A DNA stretch of 6,217 nt from Candidatus Buchananbacteria bacterium RIFCSPLOWO2_02_FULL_46_11b (GTDB lineage: Bacteria; Patescibacteriota; Patescibacteriia; Buchananbacterales; UBA6539). A program made the position numbers and the translations under genes. The stretch's first letter is position 1, and each line of letters opens with the position of its first letter. The DNA is taken from assembly GCA_001817615.1 (NCBI GenBank), contig MHIR01000060.1, positions 1-6,217 of the forward strand. Direction: 5' to 3'. Below the pieces are notes generated by a model. The model had not been told where the DNA came from. It saw nothing but the letters and a program-made list of their open reading frames with translations, and did not search any database. Below, in pieces: positions 4,558 to 6,217 of the stretch.

Positions 4558-5580
4558 CCTAAACCATCGCCTCATCTCCTTGGCCGAAACTTTGCGGTGG
4601 GCCATGATTACCCGGCGCTTGATTAGCATGGCCGGCAGTAGCTGAAAAGATTGAATCAGGCCTTTGAGCTGGAATCTTTCAAAAAACAAGGAATATAAAA
4701 TAATTTTCATTTCCCGGAATAAGAATCGGGGCAAATGGAAAAAAAGATTGGCCCCAAAATCATTTTTAACCAGCATCAGGCGCTGATTGCGAAACGACAA
4801 AAGTCTTAATTTCAAGGATGAATTTCGGCGCTGCTTGATGGTTTTTTTCAGGCCGCCGGGCCGGGCCATTTTGCGGTGGTGATAGCAAACCGCCAGGGGC
4901 GCATACCAGCTCTCCCAGCCGTAAAGCCGCAGGCGCCAGGCCAAATCAATATCTTCTTTGTAAGCGAAAAAATCCTGGTCAAAAGATTCGTTTTTAATCA
5001 TCGTGTCCGAAAGCGCCGCCTTGCGGTACAAAACACCGGCGCCGGAAACGCCAAAAACTTCCTCGCTCCGGTCATATTGGCCTTCGTCTTTTTTTCCCTC
5101 GCCCCGGTCAATCACTTGCCGGCTTTTATAAATTTCCAGGCCGGCGGAATCAATGACATCGGATTTAATAATCTCGCCTAAGGCCGCTTCCTCGCCAAAA
5201 GACTCGGGCGCTTCGCGATAAATTTTTAAAATTTTTCCGCCAAAACTGCCGCCGCCGGGATGTTTTTGGGCAAAATCAACCAATTGCCGCAAAAAATCCT
5301 CAGTTAAAATTACATCCGGGTTGACCACTAAGACATACTCGCTTTTAGATAATAATATTCCCTGGTTATTCGCTTTGGCAAAACCCAGATTCCGGAAATT
5401 CTGCAAAACCGAAACGGTCGGATAATTGGCGCGAATAAAACCCACCGTGCCGTCATCCGAGCCGTTGTCAATCACCAAGATGGAAAAATCGCGAAAAGTT
5501 TGGCGCATCAAAGATTCCAGGCAGTCAAAGATATAACGCATGGAATTCCAGGTGACGATTTGGATGGAGACTTTTGGCAT
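4555..5580 (-). CDS. GT2 family glycosyltransferase (WbbL/rhamnosyltransferase-like)
   Basis: This 341-residue protein has a complete GT-A domain: IQIVTWN (6-12), VIDNGSDDGT (36-45), NFRNLGFAKANN (61-72), VNPDV (86-90) as the DxD equivalent, GVSGAGVLYRKA (177-188), and KEDIDLAWRLRLYGW (208-222) with the acceptor-side ED motif. The segment with DRGEGKKDEGQYD (158-170) before VFG is usual in bacterial rhamnosyltransferase-like members of COG1216. The C-terminal 100 residues are very basic, with hydrophobic patches around 278-302, suggesting peripheral membrane contact rather than a clear transmembrane helix. Expected role: transfer of a sugar, possibly rhamnose, from a nucleotide donor to an envelope polysaccharide or lipid-linked precursor. 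The ATG at 5578-5580 begins the first beta strand at once, so the start is well placed. No Shine-Dalgarno is visible; the upstream sequence is the tail of the AGCTTTT array. Likely co-transcribed with its GT neighbours. Confidence 0.93.
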   Translation of the reverse strand: MPKVSIQIVTWNSMRYIFDCLESLMRQTFRDFSILVIDNGSDDGTVGFIRANYPTVSVLQNFRNLGFAKANNQGILLSKSEYVLVVNPDVILTEDFLRQLVDFAQKHPGGGSFGGKILKIYREAPESFGEEAALGEIIKSDVIDSAGLEIYKSRQVIDRGEGKKDEGQYDRSEEVFGVSGAGVLYRKAALSDTMIKNESFDQDFFAYKEDIDLAWRLRLYGWESWYAPLAVCYHHRKMARPGGLKKTIKQRRNSSLKLRLLSFRNQRLMLVKNDFGANLFFHLPRFLFREMKIILYSLFFERFQLKGLIQSFQLLPAMLIKRRVIMAHRKVSAKEMRRWFR

Positions 5581-5584
5581 ATCT

Positions 5585-5654
5585 AGCTTTTAGCTGTTAG
5601 CTTTTAGCTTATAGAAATCAACTTCTAAAAGCTAAAAGCTATAAGCTAACAGCT
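5585..5654. repeat. Symmetric fold-back heptamer array (AGCTTTT type) between two GT genes
   Basis: Left arm: AGCTTTT, AGCTGTT, AGCTTTT, AGCTTAT, then AGAA (5585-5616). Loop: ATCAAC (5617-5622). Right arm: TTCT, then AAAAGCT, AAAAGCT, ATAAGCT, AACAGCT (5623-5654). Each arm has four heptamers and 32 bases. Paired in register, 28 of 32 positions match. The same set of unit variants occurs in both arms but in a different order. It fills almost the entire 77-base gap, ending 3 bases from the stop codon of the upstream gene. Confidence 0.92.
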
Positions 5655-5657
5655 TAT

Positions 5658-6217
5658 CTACTTCTTCTCCGTTACCCAAAAGCCGAGGCGGAACCGGCCG
5701 CCAAGCATCAGGCGCGTCTGGGCGTCGGCCGCGGGAATGGAGCCGAATAAGATTAAAGTCGCCGGCACCAAGATCCACTGCAAAAGCATAATTAAAGTGT
5801 GCCGCCAATTATAACCCGCCGGTTTGGCGGGCAGCATTAAATTGTATAAAATCGCAATCACAATCAAGCCGATCATGGAAAAACGCATCAAGAAAGCCAG
5901 AACATGAGGCGCGTTTTGAAACAGGGCCGTGGCCCGCTCGGAATTTGAAGCTAGCCAGAGCGGCAGATAGCCGGCGATTAAAATTATAATCGGCGCCGTG
6001 GCCCAGGAATACACGCCTTCCGTCTGATTCCAGAGATAATACATTTTTTTTAAAAACGGCGCTTTTCTGCCCTGGCCGCTCTTGAACCAGAATTCCTTGA
6101 CCATCCAGGGAAAATGCTCCACGCCCCAGGCCCAGCGGCGCATCTGCTTGTATTGATTGATTAAACTGCGCCGCCAATCGCCGATATCAACCGTGTTCAT
6201 GTAAACCGGAATATACA
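5658..6217 (-). CDS. Multi-pass GT2 membrane glycosyltransferase, C-terminal part (partial)
   Basis: About 186 codons are visible, and the frame stays open to the right edge, with YIPVY before the first Met inside the window, so the N-terminal GT-A domain is missing. Near the visible start is NQYKQMRRWAWG, which contains QMRRW. This is the QxxRW motif of processive-type, membrane-embedded GT2 enzymes such as cellulose and hyaluronan synthases. About three transmembrane segments follow (GVYSWATAPIIILIAGYLPL, LMRFSMIGLIVIAILYNLML, HTLIMLLQWILVPATLILFG). The end, IPAADAQTRLMLGGRF and GFWVTEKK, resembles the C-terminus I associate with CPR membrane glycosyltransferases. Expected role: polymerisation or transfer of sugars at the cytoplasmic membrane, with the product perhaps extruded or passed to the neighbouring GTs. 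The stop is TAG at 5658-5660. The product cannot be named without the catalytic domain. Confidence 0.85.
   Translation of the reverse strand, partial: YIPVYMNTVDIGDWRRSLINQYKQMRRWAWGVEHFPWMVKEFWFKSGQGRKAPFLKKMYYLWNQTEGVYSWATAPIIILIAGYLPLWLASNSERATALFQNAPHVLAFLMRFSMIGLIVIAILYNLMLPAKPAGYNWRHTLIMLLQWILVPATLILFGSIPAADAQTRLMLGGRFRLGFWVTEKK

Noticed and set aside
5585..5654. CRISPR-like array
   Set aside because: The units are only 7 bases, contiguous, without spacers, and arranged as a fold-back; no cas genes are present.
5809..6177. Second minus-strand frame within the membrane GT fragment
   Set aside because: It overlaps the QxxRW-containing frame, which has clear family motifs and membrane helices; the alternative frame has none.

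Overview
The window reads as a piece of a bacterial cell-envelope locus, most likely from the Candidate Phyla Radiation (Patescibacteria, perhaps a Parcubacteria-like lineage). This placement is an inference. It rests on the style of the membrane glycosyltransferase fragment at the right end, the standard genetic code, five complete genes without a recognisable Shine-Dalgarno sequence, and intergenic gaps filled with fold-back short repeats. No rRNA or other phylogenetic marker is present. MreB is the only broadly conserved protein.

All six genes lie on the minus strand, so transcription runs from right to left. In that order they are: the C-terminal part of a multi-pass family 2 glycosyltransferase with a QxxRW motif (5658-6217, cut by the window edge); a WbbL/rhamnosyltransferase-like GT2 (4555-5580); a second soluble GT2 (3622-4491); MreB (2279-3286); an exported, C-terminally anchored protein with a CYTH/triphosphate-tunnel-like domain (1207-2220); and a membrane-anchored clan GH-A glycoside hydrolase-like protein (99-1118). 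A terminator-like hairpin follows at 34-63. A consensus promoter at 5-32 then fires leftward out of the window.

The gaps carry much of the interest. The two junctions between the GT genes hold heptamer arrays that fold back on themselves; the two arrays have unrelated sequences but the same 7-base period. The 335-base gap upstream of mreB has a good promoter right after the GT stop (TGGACA, 17 bases, TAAAAT). The predicted leader is about 290 nt, with AGTAAAT-type inverted repeats flanking a near-perfect REP-like palindrome. Pieces of the same AT-rich repeats recur at 1153-1210. A third type of hairpin, TAGTAGGG...CCCTACTA, lies between mreB and the CYTH gene.

Working model (inference): the glycosyltransferases build an envelope glycan or glycolipid. 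MreB organises envelope synthesis from the cytoplasmic side. The CYTH protein and the GH-A protein act on the outer face of the membrane, on a phosphorylated ligand and a glycan respectively. The most unusual element is the CYTH-type domain, which appears to face outward next to mreB in the place where mreC is often found.
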